This document shows positions 9,232 through 20,147 of a stretch of 48,921 nucleotides of DNA, one piece after another; within the stretch, counting starts at the first letter, position 1; each line of letters starts with the position of its first letter. Under the pieces are notes generated by a model that saw only the letters and a list, made by a program, of their open reading frames with translations, did no database searches and was not told the DNA's origin. Location: NCBI GenBank assembly GCA_008080595.1, contig VIKI01000083.1, positions 1-48,921 on the forward strand, written 5' to 3'. This stretch comes from Comamonadaceae bacterium. GTDB taxonomy: Bacteria > Pseudomonadota > Gammaproteobacteria > Burkholderiales > Burkholderiaceae_C. Made by a program: the position numbers and the translations under genes.

Positions 9232-10900
9232 CTAAAAACTTTCCCAGTCATCGGTGCCCGTCTTGCTTGTCGCACCGATGGCGATTTGTCTGGGCTTTTG
9301 TGGCACCGCTGATTTGGCTTGTATCCGGGCGACATTGGTGGCGCGATTCGGGCCTCTGCGCTCCCCGCCGGATGCGGTCTTTTGGCTGTCTCCAGCCATA
9401 CGGCTTGCGTGTCTTTCGAGCGCTCTGTCAGCTTGTGAATGCCCTGCAGGCAACATGAAAACGCTCACCGCCCGAACCAATTGCTGCGCCTGAGTCTTGA
9501 GACTGTCGGCGGCGGCGGCACTTTCCTCCACCAAGGCTGCGTTTTGTTGGGTGACCTGATCCATCTGCATGACGGCTTCACCCACTTGTGTGACACCGGC
9601 ACTTTGCTCGGTACTGGCGGCACTGATTTCGCCCATCAAATCGGTCACACGCCGGATGCTGGTGACCACCTCGGTCATGGTGGCACCCGCCTGGTTTACC
9701 AGTGTGCTGCCCTGTTCCACTCGCTCGACGCTGGCACCGATCAGGTTTTTGATCTCTTTGGCCGCCTCGGCACTGCGCCCTGCCAGACTTCTCACTTCGG
9801 TTGCCACCACCGCAAAACCACGACCCTGCTCACCGGCCCGGGCCGCTTCCACCGCGGCGTTGAGCGCAAGAATATTGGTTTGAAAGGCAATGCCATCTAT
9901 GACTTGAATGATGTCGGCAATCCGCTTGCTTGAATCGTTGATGCCTTTCATGGTGCTCACCACCTGGGCCACCACGTCGCCGCCCTGCACGGCCACGGTG
10001 GAGGCACTTTGCGCCAGCTGGTTGGCCTGGCGGGCGTTGTCGGCGTTTTGTTTGACGGTGGCGCTGAGCTGCTCCATGCTGGCGGCGGTTTGCTCCAGCG
10101 CACTGGCCTGCTCTTCCGTGCGGCCAGACAAATCGTTGTTGCCTTGCGAAATTTGCATGCTGGCCGTGGCCACACTCTCCGAGCCTTCGCGTACCTGCGC
10201 AACAACCTTTGCCAGGCTGTCACGCATATCCTTCATGGTGGCAAGCAGGCTGCTGTTGTCTCCGGCCCGCAGTTGCATCTCTACGGCCAGGTTGCCAGCG
10301 GCGATCTCGCGGGCCACGTTGGACGCGTAATCGGGTTCACCTCCCAGCTGGCGGGTGATGGAACGGCTTACGGCCATGGCAATCAAAGCACCCAGCACAG
10401 CGCAGTTCGTTCAGCGACTTGAAGTACGCCGCCTGCAACGGCCGGTTTTCCTTGATCAGCACATCACGGGCCTCTTCGTCCTTGTTAGCCAGGCTCAGCG
10501 CAACGGCCTTGTCAGTTGCGGCTCCATAAGGGCCACGGACCTCGGCGATATCTTTCAGAATGACACGACCTTTGTCGCTCTGGATCATCGGGTCAAGTTT
10601 TTTGAGCAGTTCAGCGTTGCTCGCGCGTGCTTCGTCAATCCGCTGTTTTTCTGCCTGCATGGCATCCACGTTGTTAAGCAGCGCAATGTTGCGCACGGCG
10701 CGGGCAGTGACATTCAAATTTTCCTTGATCTGATTGGCCAGCTCGACCTTGACCATACGGTCATCCACCAGATTCGTGACTTCTGTATTGACCTCTGCCA
10801 GTTGCAGGCTGCCAAAAATGGCCACCGCCAGACCCGCGAGAATGACCACGACAAAACCCAAGCCCAGACGGACTCCGACTTTCATGTTGACAAAATTCAT
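9232..10900 (-). pseudogene. Methyl-accepting chemotaxis protein, split by an apparent deletion/frameshift near 10398-10407
   Basis: N-terminal ORF 10337-10900 (MNFVNMKVGVRLGLGFVVVIL...[16 protein letters not shown]) continues out of frame into ORF 9232-10398 ([25 protein letters not shown]...signalling domain...TDDWESF). Confidence 0.85.
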
Positions 10901-11370
10901 GGTGCTTTTCCTTGGTTAATTTGTTTATTGAAGCGTTTGGCTGATCAGGCCCATCCCAGGACTGGGCAGCAGTTTTTCGATGGCCAGCAGGTGGTCGATG
11001 GCGGAAGAATAACGCATCGAAACGATCGTGTCAATCGATTTAATCGAATTTATGCTTTACATCGAATTTAACCTCGAAAGAAGCAGTTACTGGCGTTCTG
11101 GCCCCATCTTCGTTTTGAAATGTTGTGCCAGTGCCAATGGCATAGTGCACTCATGGCTTGAGTTGCATTGCGTCAACTGCGGCCTGATGTCTGTCGAGAT
11201 TGCCAAGTTCACCCACATTGCCCACAGGGTGCGTGTAAACCCCAGCTGTCTTATCGGAGCCAATTCTTCCTATACTGACGTAGGCGGCTCAGTTCCCATG
11301 TTGAATTGCCGCTTTACTTTAAGCAGCACGATTCATTCCCCGCAATTCGATTGACACCAAGGAAGGTTCA

Positions 11371-12186
11371 GTGACTACTTCACCGATCAGTTTTTCCCCA
11401 GCCCAGCCAGCACCATCCATGCGCTCATGGCTATGGCGACAGTTGTGGGTGATGGGGCTGGCCATCTGCGGGCTATTGAGTGGTGGGCTGGCGTTGGCCA
11501 CACCACCCGAGAGGTTTGTTCTGGGTGCCGATGCCGACCCCAGTGCTTATGGCAGCCGCTGGACCGTGCTGGGCTATACCGAGGCTTTCCGGCGTCTGGG
11601 TATTCCTTTGCAGATCAACCACTATCCGCTGGCGCGTCGGACGGCACTGGGCGATACCGGTGAGATCGACGGTGATGCGGGTCGAATCTATGAGTATGGT
11701 GCAGCCCATCCCAACCTGGTGCGGGTGGAGGAGGCTTTCACCGAGCACAGTTTCGCGCTGTATTCGGCATTGCCAGAGTCGCGTTTGCGTGGTCTGGAAG
11801 ACCTGCGCTCATCCAACCTAACCGTCGAATTCCGGCGTGGCATCTTTTTCTGTGAAAACACGCTCAAACGCTGGGTGCCAGCGGAGCGGTTGTCAGATAT
11901 TTCCAGCGAAGAACAGGGCTTGAGCAAGCTTCTTGCCGGACGCACCGATTTGTATTGCGAACTCGAATATCCGGTGCGCACGGTACTGAATTCACCGCCC
12001 TTCAAGGGCGAGACGCGCATTCGACCCGTGCTTAACCTGGGCACCATCAAGACCTATCCCTATCTGCATCGCAAACACGCCGACTTGGCACCACGCCTGG
12101 CAGCCGTGCTCAAGCAGATGAAAGCCGAAGGTCTGATCGAAGCCTATCGCCTGCAGGTTGAAAAAGAACTGGGTTGGACACGCTAA
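11371..12186 (+). CDS. Periplasmic substrate-binding (SBP_bac_3-like) protein
   Basis: 271 aa, hydrophobic N-terminal segment followed by a SBP3-like domain. Confidence 0.6.
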   Translation: MTTSPISFSPAQPAPSMRSWLWRQLWVMGLAICGLLSGGLALATPPERFVLGADADPSAYGSRWTVLGYTEAFRRLGIPLQINHYPLARRTALGDTGEIDGDAGRIYEYGAAHPNLVRVEEAFTEHSFALYSALPESRLRGLEDLRSSNLTVEFRRGIFFCENTLKRWVPAERLSDISSEEQGLSKLLAGRTDLYCELEYPVRTVLNSPPFKGETRIRPVLNLGTIKTYPYLHRKHADLAPRLAAVLKQMKAEGLIEAYRLQVEKELGWTR

Positions 12187-12310
12187 CGCACAGGTTCTGC
12201 GCACTGGTCTGTCCTTCGCCACGGGGTGGCTCTGTGTGGCCGCCACGCGCTGTTTGAAGGCACGCTGGAAATGGCCTGATTTTTTTGGTTACAGGCTGTT
12301 TTTAGAAATT

Positions 12311-12964
12311 TCAATGGGCGATGTGCAGGCCACTCCACCCCGTCCACCCCGCCGCCAGCATCAGCAACACCCCTACGCCGCGCCCGATGGCGACTTGCGC
12401 TGCCGGGTTGCGGCGCAGCCACTGCTGGAGGCTGCCCGCACCCCAGGCAAAGCTGCCGTAAATCAGGATTTGTGTGCTGGCGATGATCAGGCCCATCAGC
12501 ACCGCTTGCGCCCCCAGCGGGCCGTAGTCGGGCCGCACAAACTGCGGGAACACCGCCACCATGAACACATAGGCTTTCGGGTTCATCAGGCAAGACATGG
12601 CCCCGCGCCAGACGGTTTGCCGCACCGTCAGCCGCGGCACTGCACCCACCTCACCCAGCGCCGCCGCCCCACGCCACAGGCTCCAGCCGATCCAGGCAAT
12701 GTAGAGCGAACCTGCCAGCAACAGCACGGTAAATGCCAGCGGGTACAGCGTCAGCAGCAGACCCAGGCCCAGCGTGGCCATGACCACATGCAGCATGCCG
12801 CCGCCCACAATACCGGCCACCGCCGCCAGCCCCAGTTTGCGCCCACCCGCCAGCGCACTGGCCACCACATAAGCCATGTCCATGCCGGGCACGGCGATGA
12901 TGCCCAGCACCATCAGGGTAAACAGCCAGAGGTGGCTGGTGTGGGTCAAAAGCAAGTTGTCCAT
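12311..12964 (-). CDS. LysE/RhtB-family exporter
   Basis: 217 aa, hydrophobic, MVLGIIAVPGMDMAYVVASALAGGRKLGLAAVAGIVGG and CLMNPKAYVFMVAVFPQF motifs. Confidence 0.85.
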   Translation of the reverse strand: MDNLLLTHTSHLWLFTLMVLGIIAVPGMDMAYVVASALAGGRKLGLAAVAGIVGGGMLHVVMATLGLGLLLTLYPLAFTVLLLAGSLYIAWIGWSLWRGAAALGEVGAVPRLTVRQTVWRGAMSCLMNPKAYVFMVAVFPQFVRPDYGPLGAQAVLMGLIIASTQILIYGSFAWGAGSLQQWLRRNPAAQVAIGRGVGVLLMLAAGWTGWSGLHIAH

Positions 12965-13074
12965 GGGTCAAGTCCTTGATGGCCGCCAGAGGTGGCGGTA
13001 TGAAATGAACTTTAGGCGGGCATGCGGACAGAATTTGCCCTGATGAGGCGCAGTCAGGTTTTAAACTGATTCCC

Positions 13075-14070
13075 ATGTCATCCCCCACCAACCGCGTGCT
13101 GGCTCTGCTGGAGCTGTTACAAAACGCCGACGAACTCCCAGGCCCGGAACTGGCGCACCAGTTGGGGGTGGATGGCCGCACGCTGCGCCGCTACATCACC
13201 AGGCTGCAAGACATGGGCGTGCCGGTGCAGTCGGTGCGCGGGCGCTATGGTGCTTACCGCCTGCTGCCGGGCAGCAAGCTGCCGCCTTTGATGCTGACCG
13301 ACCAGGAAGCGGTGGCCATGTCGGTAGGCTTGTTGTTTGCCCGGCAGTTGGGGCTGGCCGACACAGTGGCCGGGGCCCACAGCGCCCAGGCCAAGCTGGA
13401 GCGGGTGATGCCACCCGTGTTGCGTGACAAGCTGCGGGCGGTGTCGAGTACGGTGCAACTGGAGCTGTCGCAGCCCGTAGCCACCCTGCACAGCGAATCG
13501 CTGCTGGAAATGAGTGCCGCAGCCCAGGGGCGCTACCGGGTGCGCCTGCACTACCAGGCCGCCAATCAGGAGCTGAGCGAGCGCGAGTTTGACTGCTACG
13601 GTCTGGCTTGGCGCAGCGGCCGTTGGTACGCGGTGGGCTATTGCCACCTGCGCAGCGGCTTGCGCTCGTTCCGGCTGGATCGCATCCTGTCCGTCACGCC
13701 GCTGAGCGTCAGCTTTTTGGCTCCGTTTGACTTTGATGCGGTTCGCCACCTGGCGCTGGGCCTGGCCACGATGCCGCGCAAACATGCCATTGTGGTACGG
13801 CTCAAGACCAGCCTGGCCACGGCGCAGCTTGAGTTGTTTGAGGCCATTGGCGTGTTCCGCCCGGTAGAAGATGCCGTCATGCTGTACAGCCAGGCCGATG
13901 ATTTGCCCTGGTTTGCCCGGCAATTGGCACGGGTGTCGTTTGACTTTGAGGTGCTTGAGCCCCCTGTGCTGCTGGAGGCCATCACAGCCTGTGCCCGGCG
14001 TTTGCTGGCGCAGGCGAAACCAGCCACAGAACAGGCTGTGTCCGAACGGGCAGATACAAGCACCGCATAA
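13075..14070 (+). CDS. YafY-type HTH/WYL-domain transcriptional regulator
   Basis: 331 aa; N-terminal HTH (RVLALLELLQ...LAHQLGVDGRTLRRYITRLQDMGVPVQSVRGRYGAYRLLPG) and WYL-like region (WRSGRWYAVGYCHLRSGLRSFRLDRI). Confidence 0.85.
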   Translation: MSSPTNRVLALLELLQNADELPGPELAHQLGVDGRTLRRYITRLQDMGVPVQSVRGRYGAYRLLPGSKLPPLMLTDQEAVAMSVGLLFARQLGLADTVAGAHSAQAKLERVMPPVLRDKLRAVSSTVQLELSQPVATLHSESLLEMSAAAQGRYRVRLHYQAANQELSEREFDCYGLAWRSGRWYAVGYCHLRSGLRSFRLDRILSVTPLSVSFLAPFDFDAVRHLALGLATMPRKHAIVVRLKTSLATAQLELFEAIGVFRPVEDAVMLYSQADDLPWFARQLARVSFDFEVLEPPVLLEAITACARRLLAQAKPATEQAVSERADTSTA

Positions 14071-14165
14071 AGCCATGAAAAGAGTTCCGACGACTGGTCG
14101 GGGCCAGATGCTCGAAAGTGTCTGCGACATGATCTTGACATGAATCAAAACCATGATTCATCGAT

Positions 14166-14777
14166 TTGAAACAAAGCGATAGTCAAATTGCCCCACATGT
14201 TGGATGGATGGCGATCATGAAACTTCAAAAAACCGATAAAGCACGTTTGGAACTACAACCGGGTGTACGCACCCTGGGGCAGCGTGAGCGTGCGCTCCTG
14301 CTGCTGTCTGATGGTCAAAAAACAATCCGTGATGTGAAGCCGTTTTTTGATGCTCAGCTGGAGCAGATGGTCACGCATCTGGTGAGTGAAGGCTATCTTG
14401 AACGTATTGAGCCAGAACGTCCTGCCGGTTCGGGCATTCGCCCAATCGCCAGCAAGCCAACTGCCAACAATACGGCGGGCAGCGTCGAGCCCATACCGGA
14501 GCCGGTCACGCCCAAGGTGTCCGCCGACCAGTTCGACGGCAAGCGTTCCTTGGCCACCACCCGGATGTTTTTGTTTGACATGAGTGAACGCATGTTTGCC
14601 CGGCGCGATCCTGTGATGGCGGATGAATTTCGCGAAGCCTTGCGTCATGCCAAAGACCGCGAATCGATGTTGGAGGTGAGTCGAAACATGATCACCGAAA
14701 TTGAAAGAGTCGCGGGCCACGAACGTGCCGACTCCATCAGTGAGCGCATAGCCATGCTGCTGCCTGTGGCTGCCTGA
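14166..14777 (+). CDS. Hypothetical protein
   Basis: 203-aa ORF; possible start at the internal ATG near 14217 (MKLQKTDKARLEL). Confidence 0.5.
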   Translation: MKQSDSQIAPHVGWMAIMKLQKTDKARLELQPGVRTLGQRERALLLLSDGQKTIRDVKPFFDAQLEQMVTHLVSEGYLERIEPERPAGSGIRPIASKPTANNTAGSVEPIPEPVTPKVSADQFDGKRSLATTRMFLFDMSERMFARRDPVMADEFREALRHAKDRESMLEVSRNMITEIERVAGHERADSISERIAMLLPVAA

Positions 14778-14892
14778 GGGTCACCAGGCCGCAAACCTGG
14801 GCGGCATGGGGGCTGCCTGTGCTTGTGCACGCCCCACATTTGCGCACAACGTTTGCCGGAGCTGGTGAAATCACAAGCAGAATACACGGCTT

Positions 14893-16494
14893 ATGACCCA
14901 CACCGCCCCACGCATCATTCTGGCCACACTGAACGCCCGCTACATTCACGCCTCGCTGGGCCTGCGCTACTTGCTGGCCAATCTGGATCGGCATGGTGGT
15001 GCGGGGCTGCGGGCCCAAACCGTGCTGCGTGAATACACCATCAGCCGTGCGCCGCAGGAAGTGGTGGCGGATTTGATCACCACGCTGGGAGCCGCGTCCG
15101 GCGAGGTACAGATCATCGGCTTTGGGGTTTACATCTGGAACGTGACACAAACCCTTGAGGTGATCCGCCTGCTCAAAGCCGCCCGGCCCGATGCCCGGCT
15201 GGTACTGGGTGGGCCAGAGGTCAGCCACGAGGTGGATCAGCAGCCCATCACCCAGCTGGCCGACCATGTCATCACCGGCTGGGGTGATGTGAGCTTTGCC
15301 AAGCTGTGCCGTGCGCTGCTCGACGGCCCGCAACCGCTGATGAAAGTGATCTCCGGCGAGCAGCCCGCGCTGACCGAGATTGCGCTGCCCTATACCGAGT
15401 ACAGCGATGCGGATCTGGCGCACCGCCTGCTGTACGTGGAAGCCTCGCGTGGTTGCCCGTTCAAATGCGAGTTTTGCCTGAGCTCACTGGACAAGACTGC
15501 CTGGGGCTTTGAACTTGATCGGGTGCTGCTGGCATTGGATGGCCTGTACCGGCGCGGTGCCCGCAACTTCAAGTTTGTGGATCGCACCTTCAACCTGAAG
15601 ATGGATCATTCGGTGCGTATCTTGCAGTTTTTTCTGGATCGGCTGCCCGCTGCTGATGCTCCCCAAAGTGAGCCGCTGTCCCTGCATTTTGAAGTTATCC
15701 CAGACCATTTGCCAGAGCGTCTGCGCACGATGCTGGCCCAGTTCCCCCCTGGGGTGTTGCAACTGGAGGTGGGGGTGCAGAGTTTTAATCCGACCGTGCA
15801 GCACACCATCTCGCGCCGCCAGGACAATACCGCGACCGAGGCCAACCTGCGCTGGTTGCTGGACCACAGCCACGCGCACCTGCATGCCGACCTGATCTTT
15901 GGCCTGCCGGGCGAGACGCTTCAGAGTTTTGCCGATGGTTTTGACCGCTTGCTGGCCCTTGACCCGCACGAGATTCAGTTAGGCATTTTGAAGCGTCTGC
16001 GTGGTACACCCATTGCCCGGCACACCGAAGCCCATGGCATGGTGTACGCCACCGAGCCGCCTTACACCGTACAGCACACCGCTGTGGTCGATGCGGCCAC
16101 GCTCCAGCGCTTTGCCCGTTTCGCGCGGTATTGGGACTTGCTGGCCAACTCCGGGCGCTTTGCCCACACGCTGGTGCTGTTGCTGCAGCACATGCCGCAA
16201 GCCTCGGCCTTCTGGCGATTCATGGCCTTGTCTGACTGGCTGTGGCAGCACCTGGATGCCACCCACAAGCTGACCCCCGAGGTGCTGGTGGATGCCTTGT
16301 TTGAACACTTGAGCGCCCATATGCCGCCAGACACGGTGCGCCAGGCCTTGCTGGCCGACTACATGGCCAGCGGTGCGCGGGCCAACCCGAAAACCTTGCA
16401 GGGCTTGTTGCCACGGCAAGCTCCGGCCAGCCCCAGGTCGGCGAGAACGCTGGCGCTCAGACAAGATCGGCATCGTCAAGCGTCATTGGTCTGA
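14893..16494 (+). CDS. B12-binding-domain radical SAM protein (DUF4080-like)
   Basis: 533 aa; N-terminal Rossmann-like B12-binding-type region, YVEASRGCPFKCEFCLSS (CxxxCxxC) radical SAM motif. Confidence 0.9.
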   Translation: MTHTAPRIILATLNARYIHASLGLRYLLANLDRHGGAGLRAQTVLREYTISRAPQEVVADLITTLGAASGEVQIIGFGVYIWNVTQTLEVIRLLKAARPDARLVLGGPEVSHEVDQQPITQLADHVITGWGDVSFAKLCRALLDGPQPLMKVISGEQPALTEIALPYTEYSDADLAHRLLYVEASRGCPFKCEFCLSSLDKTAWGFELDRVLLALDGLYRRGARNFKFVDRTFNLKMDHSVRILQFFLDRLPAADAPQSEPLSLHFEVIPDHLPERLRTMLAQFPPGVLQLEVGVQSFNPTVQHTISRRQDNTATEANLRWLLDHSHAHLHADLIFGLPGETLQSFADGFDRLLALDPHEIQLGILKRLRGTPIARHTEAHGMVYATEPPYTVQHTAVVDAATLQRFARFARYWDLLANSGRFAHTLVLLLQHMPQASAFWRFMALSDWLWQHLDATHKLTPEVLVDALFEHLSAHMPPDTVRQALLADYMASGARANPKTLQGLLPRQAPASPRSARTLALRQDRHRQASLV

Positions 16495-16602
16495 AAGTTT
16501 TTAAGACCATAATCGCCAAAGGTCTATTCACCCGGGTTGGACTCTGAGCAGGGTCAGAGGAGAAATTTCGGGGCCAATCACATTGTTGAAGGAAATGAAG
16601 CT

Positions 16603-17733
16603 ATGCGAATCATTCGGAAACTTCTTGCAGCGGTACTTTCATTGTCCGGTGTGCTGGCTATGGCGCAAACCGGTGTCACCGACAAGGAAATCCTGATTGG
16701 CCAGTTCGCCGCCATGAGCGGCCCGGCCGCACAGTTGGGTCAACGTATGCAGGTCGGCATGCAAGCGTATTTTGCGGCGGTGAATGCGCAGGGCGGTATC
16801 CATGGCCGCGCCATCAAACTGGTCACGCGCGACGATGGCTACGAGCCCGAAAAAGCCGTTGCTGCGGTGAAAGCACTGATTCAGGAAGACAAGGTGTTTG
16901 CCCTGGCCAGCGCGGTGGGTACCCCCACCGGGCTGGCGGCCTTGCCCATCGTGACCGAGCAGCAAGTGCCGCTGGTGGGCATGTTCACTGGCGCACAGGC
17001 CTTGCGTGAGCCGTTTCACAGGGAGATTTTTCATGTGCGGGCCAGTTATTTTGATGAAACCGAGCGCATCGTGCAGTACCTGACCACACTCGGAATCAAG
17101 AGAATTGCCGTGTTTTACCAAAACGACTCGTATGGCAAAGCCGGCCTGGAAGGTGTGGAACGCGCCATGACCAAACGCCAGCTCAAACCTGTCGCACTCG
17201 GTACGGTGGAGCGCAACAGCGTGGATGTGACCCAGGCCATGGCCAACATTTTGAAAGTGGAACCTGAAGCCATTGTGCAAATCAGTGCCTACAAATCCTG
17301 TGCCGCCTTCATCAAACAGGCCCGTGGCAAAGGGTTTAACGGACAGTTTTTTAATGTGAGTTTTGTCGGCTCCAGTGCGTTGGCACAAGAGCTGGGTGAT
17401 GCCGGTCAGGGCGTGGTGATCTCACAAGTGGTGCCGTTCCCGTTTGGTGCCAAAACGCCGATTGCGCGAGAGTACCAACAGCACATGCAGGCGGCGGGGC
17501 AAAAAGACTTTGACTTTTCCAGCATGGAGGGTTATCTGACAGCCCGTGTGCTGTCGGAAGGCCTGCGCCGTGCGGGCAAAACCCTGACCCGCGAAAGCCT
17601 GATCACCGGCCTGGAAAGTATGAACGATGTGAGCTTGGGCGGATTTACTGTCCACTACAGCGCCAAAGACCACCAGGGCTCCAATTACACGGATCTGACC
17701 TTCATTGGGCGCGGTGGCAAGTTCATGCATTAA
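16603..17733 (+). CDS. ABC transporter substrate-binding protein (branched-chain amino-acid/Peripla_BP_6 type)
   Basis: Signal peptide MRIIRKLLAAVLSLSGVLAMAQ, then GVTDKEILIGQFAAMSGPAAQLG and the LivJ-like fold sequence. Confidence 0.88.
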   Translation: MRIIRKLLAAVLSLSGVLAMAQTGVTDKEILIGQFAAMSGPAAQLGQRMQVGMQAYFAAVNAQGGIHGRAIKLVTRDDGYEPEKAVAAVKALIQEDKVFALASAVGTPTGLAALPIVTEQQVPLVGMFTGAQALREPFHREIFHVRASYFDETERIVQYLTTLGIKRIAVFYQNDSYGKAGLEGVERAMTKRQLKPVALGTVERNSVDVTQAMANILKVEPEAIVQISAYKSCAAFIKQARGKGFNGQFFNVSFVGSSALAQELGDAGQGVVISQVVPFPFGAKTPIAREYQQHMQAAGQKDFDFSSMEGYLTARVLSEGLRRAGKTLTRESLITGLESMNDVSLGGFTVHYSAKDHQGSNYTDLTFIGRGGKFMH

Positions 17734-17791
17734 ATGCTATTTATTTTATAGCTGTTACCGCTTTGTTAACGGGCTCTACAACCTTATTTTC

Positions 17792-19120
17792 CTAAGAATT
17801 TGAGAGAATGCGACGCACCATCACCGGCATCGGTGTGCAGGCTGCATCACCGATCTGAAGACTGACCAGCAGCGCTAGCCGGGCGCGTTCGGCGCTGGCT
17901 GCATCGGCCGCGTGTACCAGCGCCAGCACGTCACCGGTGTGCACTGGCTGGCCAATCTGGGCAAACTGGGTCAAGCCCACTCGGGCATCGATGGCATCAC
18001 TGGCCTTGCGCCGCCCACCACCGAGCTCCACCACGGCCAGGCCAATGTCGCGGGTCGCCATGCCACTAACCCAGCCGCTGCGTGGTGCGGTTACCGGCAG
18101 TTGCACCGGCGCTTGCGGCAGGTAGTGGCCCGGGCGGTCGGCAAAATCAGCCGGGCCACCCAGCCCGGCTACCATGCGAGAAAAATGCTCCAGCGCCCGT
18201 CCACTGGTCACAGCCTGCTCTGCTTTCTGTAAAGCCTCCGCCTCGGTGACGGCCAGGCTACCCATCAGCAACAGCTCGGCGCTCAGGCCCAGGGTGACTT
18301 GGCTCAGGCGTGGGTCTGCGTTGCCTTTGGCTTTCAAAAAGTCGACCGCCTCCAACACTTCCAGCGCATTGCCACAGGTGTGTCCCAGCACCTGGTTCAT
18401 GTCGGTCAGCCAGGCGCGGGTGGGCAGGCCGGCACCGTTGGCAACTTGCACCAAAGATTCGGCCAGGGTGCTGGCCATGTCCATCGAGTCGGCAAACGCA
18501 CCGTTGCCGACTTTCACATCCATCACCAGGCCTTGTAGCCCGGCGGCGAGTTTTTTGGACAGGATGCTGGCGGTGATCAGCGGCACCGATTCCACGGTGG
18601 CGGTCACGTCACGAATCGCGTACAGCCTGCCGTCTGCGGGGGCCAGATCAGCAGTTTGGCCAATGATGGCGCAACCGGCGGTCTTCAGTACCCGAAACAA
18701 GTTGGCCACGTGAGGCGTGCACTGGTAGCCAGGAATACTGCCGAGCTTGTCCAGCGTGCCGCCGGTGTGGCCCAGGCCGCGGCCCGAGATCATCGGGACG
18801 ATGCCACCACACGCCGCCACGATCGGGGCCAGCATCAGGCTGACCTTGTCGCCCACGCCCCCGGTGGAGTGTTTGTCCAGAACTGGGCCGCGCAGGTCTG
18901 CAGATGTCCAGTCCATCACCAGGCCAGAGTGGGTCATGGCTTGGGTCAGGGCCACGGTTTCATCACGGCTCATGCCTTTGATGAGCATGGCCATGGCCAG
19001 CGCGGCGATCTGGCCCTCGCTCCAGGTGCCGTTGACCAGACCACGGACGAAGTGTTCGATGTGGGTGCGTAACAGCGTGTGGCCGTCGCGTTTGAGGCGG
19101 ATGATTTCCTGGGCCAGCAT
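17792..19120 (-). CDS. deoA: Thymidine phosphorylase
   Basis: 442 aa; VLDKHSTGGVGDKVSLMLAPIVAACGGIVPMISGRGLGHTGGTLDKLGSIPGY. Confidence 0.95.
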   Translation of the reverse strand: MLAQEIIRLKRDGHTLLRTHIEHFVRGLVNGTWSEGQIAALAMAMLIKGMSRDETVALTQAMTHSGLVMDWTSADLRGPVLDKHSTGGVGDKVSLMLAPIVAACGGIVPMISGRGLGHTGGTLDKLGSIPGYQCTPHVANLFRVLKTAGCAIIGQTADLAPADGRLYAIRDVTATVESVPLITASILSKKLAAGLQGLVMDVKVGNGAFADSMDMASTLAESLVQVANGAGLPTRAWLTDMNQVLGHTCGNALEVLEAVDFLKAKGNADPRLSQVTLGLSAELLLMGSLAVTEAEALQKAEQAVTSGRALEHFSRMVAGLGGPADFADRPGHYLPQAPVQLPVTAPRSGWVSGMATRDIGLAVVELGGGRRKASDAIDARVGLTQFAQIGQPVHTGDVLALVHAADAASAERARLALLVSLQIGDAACTPMPVMVRRILSNS

Positions 19121-19122
19121 GG

Positions 19123-19920
19123 TCAGTAGCCGCTTGAGATGTTGGGTGTTGTACCACTATCGCCACTCAGCACGGCTTCAATGTTGTTGAGCAGGCTGCT
19201 GGCCCCGATGCGAAAACGCTTGGCGGTCAGGGCCTCTGCACCCAGGTAGTGTTGTGTCAACGCTTCAAAAACAATAGCTTCTTGCGCAGTCTTGATGCCG
19301 CCTGAGGCCTTAAAACCTGCATGATTTTGGGCGCAGGAGTGGTTCGCGATGCATTCCAGCATCACCCGCGCCGCCTCGGGCGTGGCGTTCACCGGGGTTT
19401 TGCCGGTGCTGGTTTTCAGGAAGTCGGCCCCAGCGTCCAGCGCCAGTTGGCTGGCGCGAGAGATCAGCTCGGGCGTTTGGAGTTCGCCGGTTTCCAGAAT
19501 CACTTTCAGTACCCGGCCGGGGCAGGCTTGGCGCACTGCGCTCAGCAGGCGGGTCACAGAAGCTTCATCTCCGGCCATCAGTGCCTTGTAGGGCAGCACC
19601 ACGTCCACCTCTTGGGCTCCGGCTTGCACGATCTGCTGGGTGTCACGCACTGCCGCATCCACATCAGTGTTGCCATGCGGAAAATTGGCCACGGCGGCCA
19701 CGGCAATGTGGGGTGGCAGTTGAGCGCGGGCAAAGGCGGCCAGCCGGGGCCAGACACAGACGGCGGCGGTAGGGCCAAACGGGCTTTGGGCACGTTGGCA
19801 GAGTTTGGCAATGTCGTCTTCGGTGTCAGCGTCGTTCAGGCTGGTGAGATCCAGGCAGGCCAGGGCGATGCGGGCGCTGCTGGAGAGGTCATGTGAGCAG
19901 GTGGGGGGTGTTGTGGTCAT
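19123..19920 (-). CDS. deoC: Deoxyribose-phosphate aldolase
   Basis: 265 aa; DVVLPYKALMAGDE, GADFLKTSTGKTPVNATPEAARVM and FKASGGIKTAQEA motifs. Confidence 0.93.
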   Translation of the reverse strand: MTTTPPTCSHDLSSSARIALACLDLTSLNDADTEDDIAKLCQRAQSPFGPTAAVCVWPRLAAFARAQLPPHIAVAAVANFPHGNTDVDAAVRDTQQIVQAGAQEVDVVLPYKALMAGDEASVTRLLSAVRQACPGRVLKVILETGELQTPELISRASQLALDAGADFLKTSTGKTPVNATPEAARVMLECIANHSCAQNHAGFKASGGIKTAQEAIVFEALTQHYLGAEALTAKRFRIGASSLLNNIEAVLSGDSGTTPNISSGY

Positions 19921-19977
19921 GATGGGTTTGAAGATACGTTGTGGTTTTTACCCGCACAGCGGCAGTCTTTGGCGACT

Positions 19978-20147
19978 TCCTCATACTGGGGTACCAGAAA
20001 TCGTCAGCCGCCAAAGCCAGCCACTGCGCTGGCGTTCTTGATCATTCAAAAATCGAATCAATGGGTTTGATAAACGCTCGCCCGTCCAATATCTTGCGTG
20101 GCAACTGGTATGGGCGGCCCCCGATTTCTGGTACCCCAGTATGAGGA
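19978..20147. repeat. Inverted pair of a 26-bp identical core with different hairpin arms
   Basis: TCCTCATACTGGGGTACCAGAAATCG (19978-20003) and its exact reverse complement (20122-20147). Flanking self-complementary arms: CTTTGGCG/CGCCAAAG around the first, GGTATGGGCGGC/GCCGCCCATACC around the second. Confidence 0.9.

Noticed and set aside
11019-11080. ATCGATTTA/ATCGAATTTA short direct repeats upstream of the SBP gene
   Set aside because: Three short imperfect AT-rich repeats could be chance; no further support.
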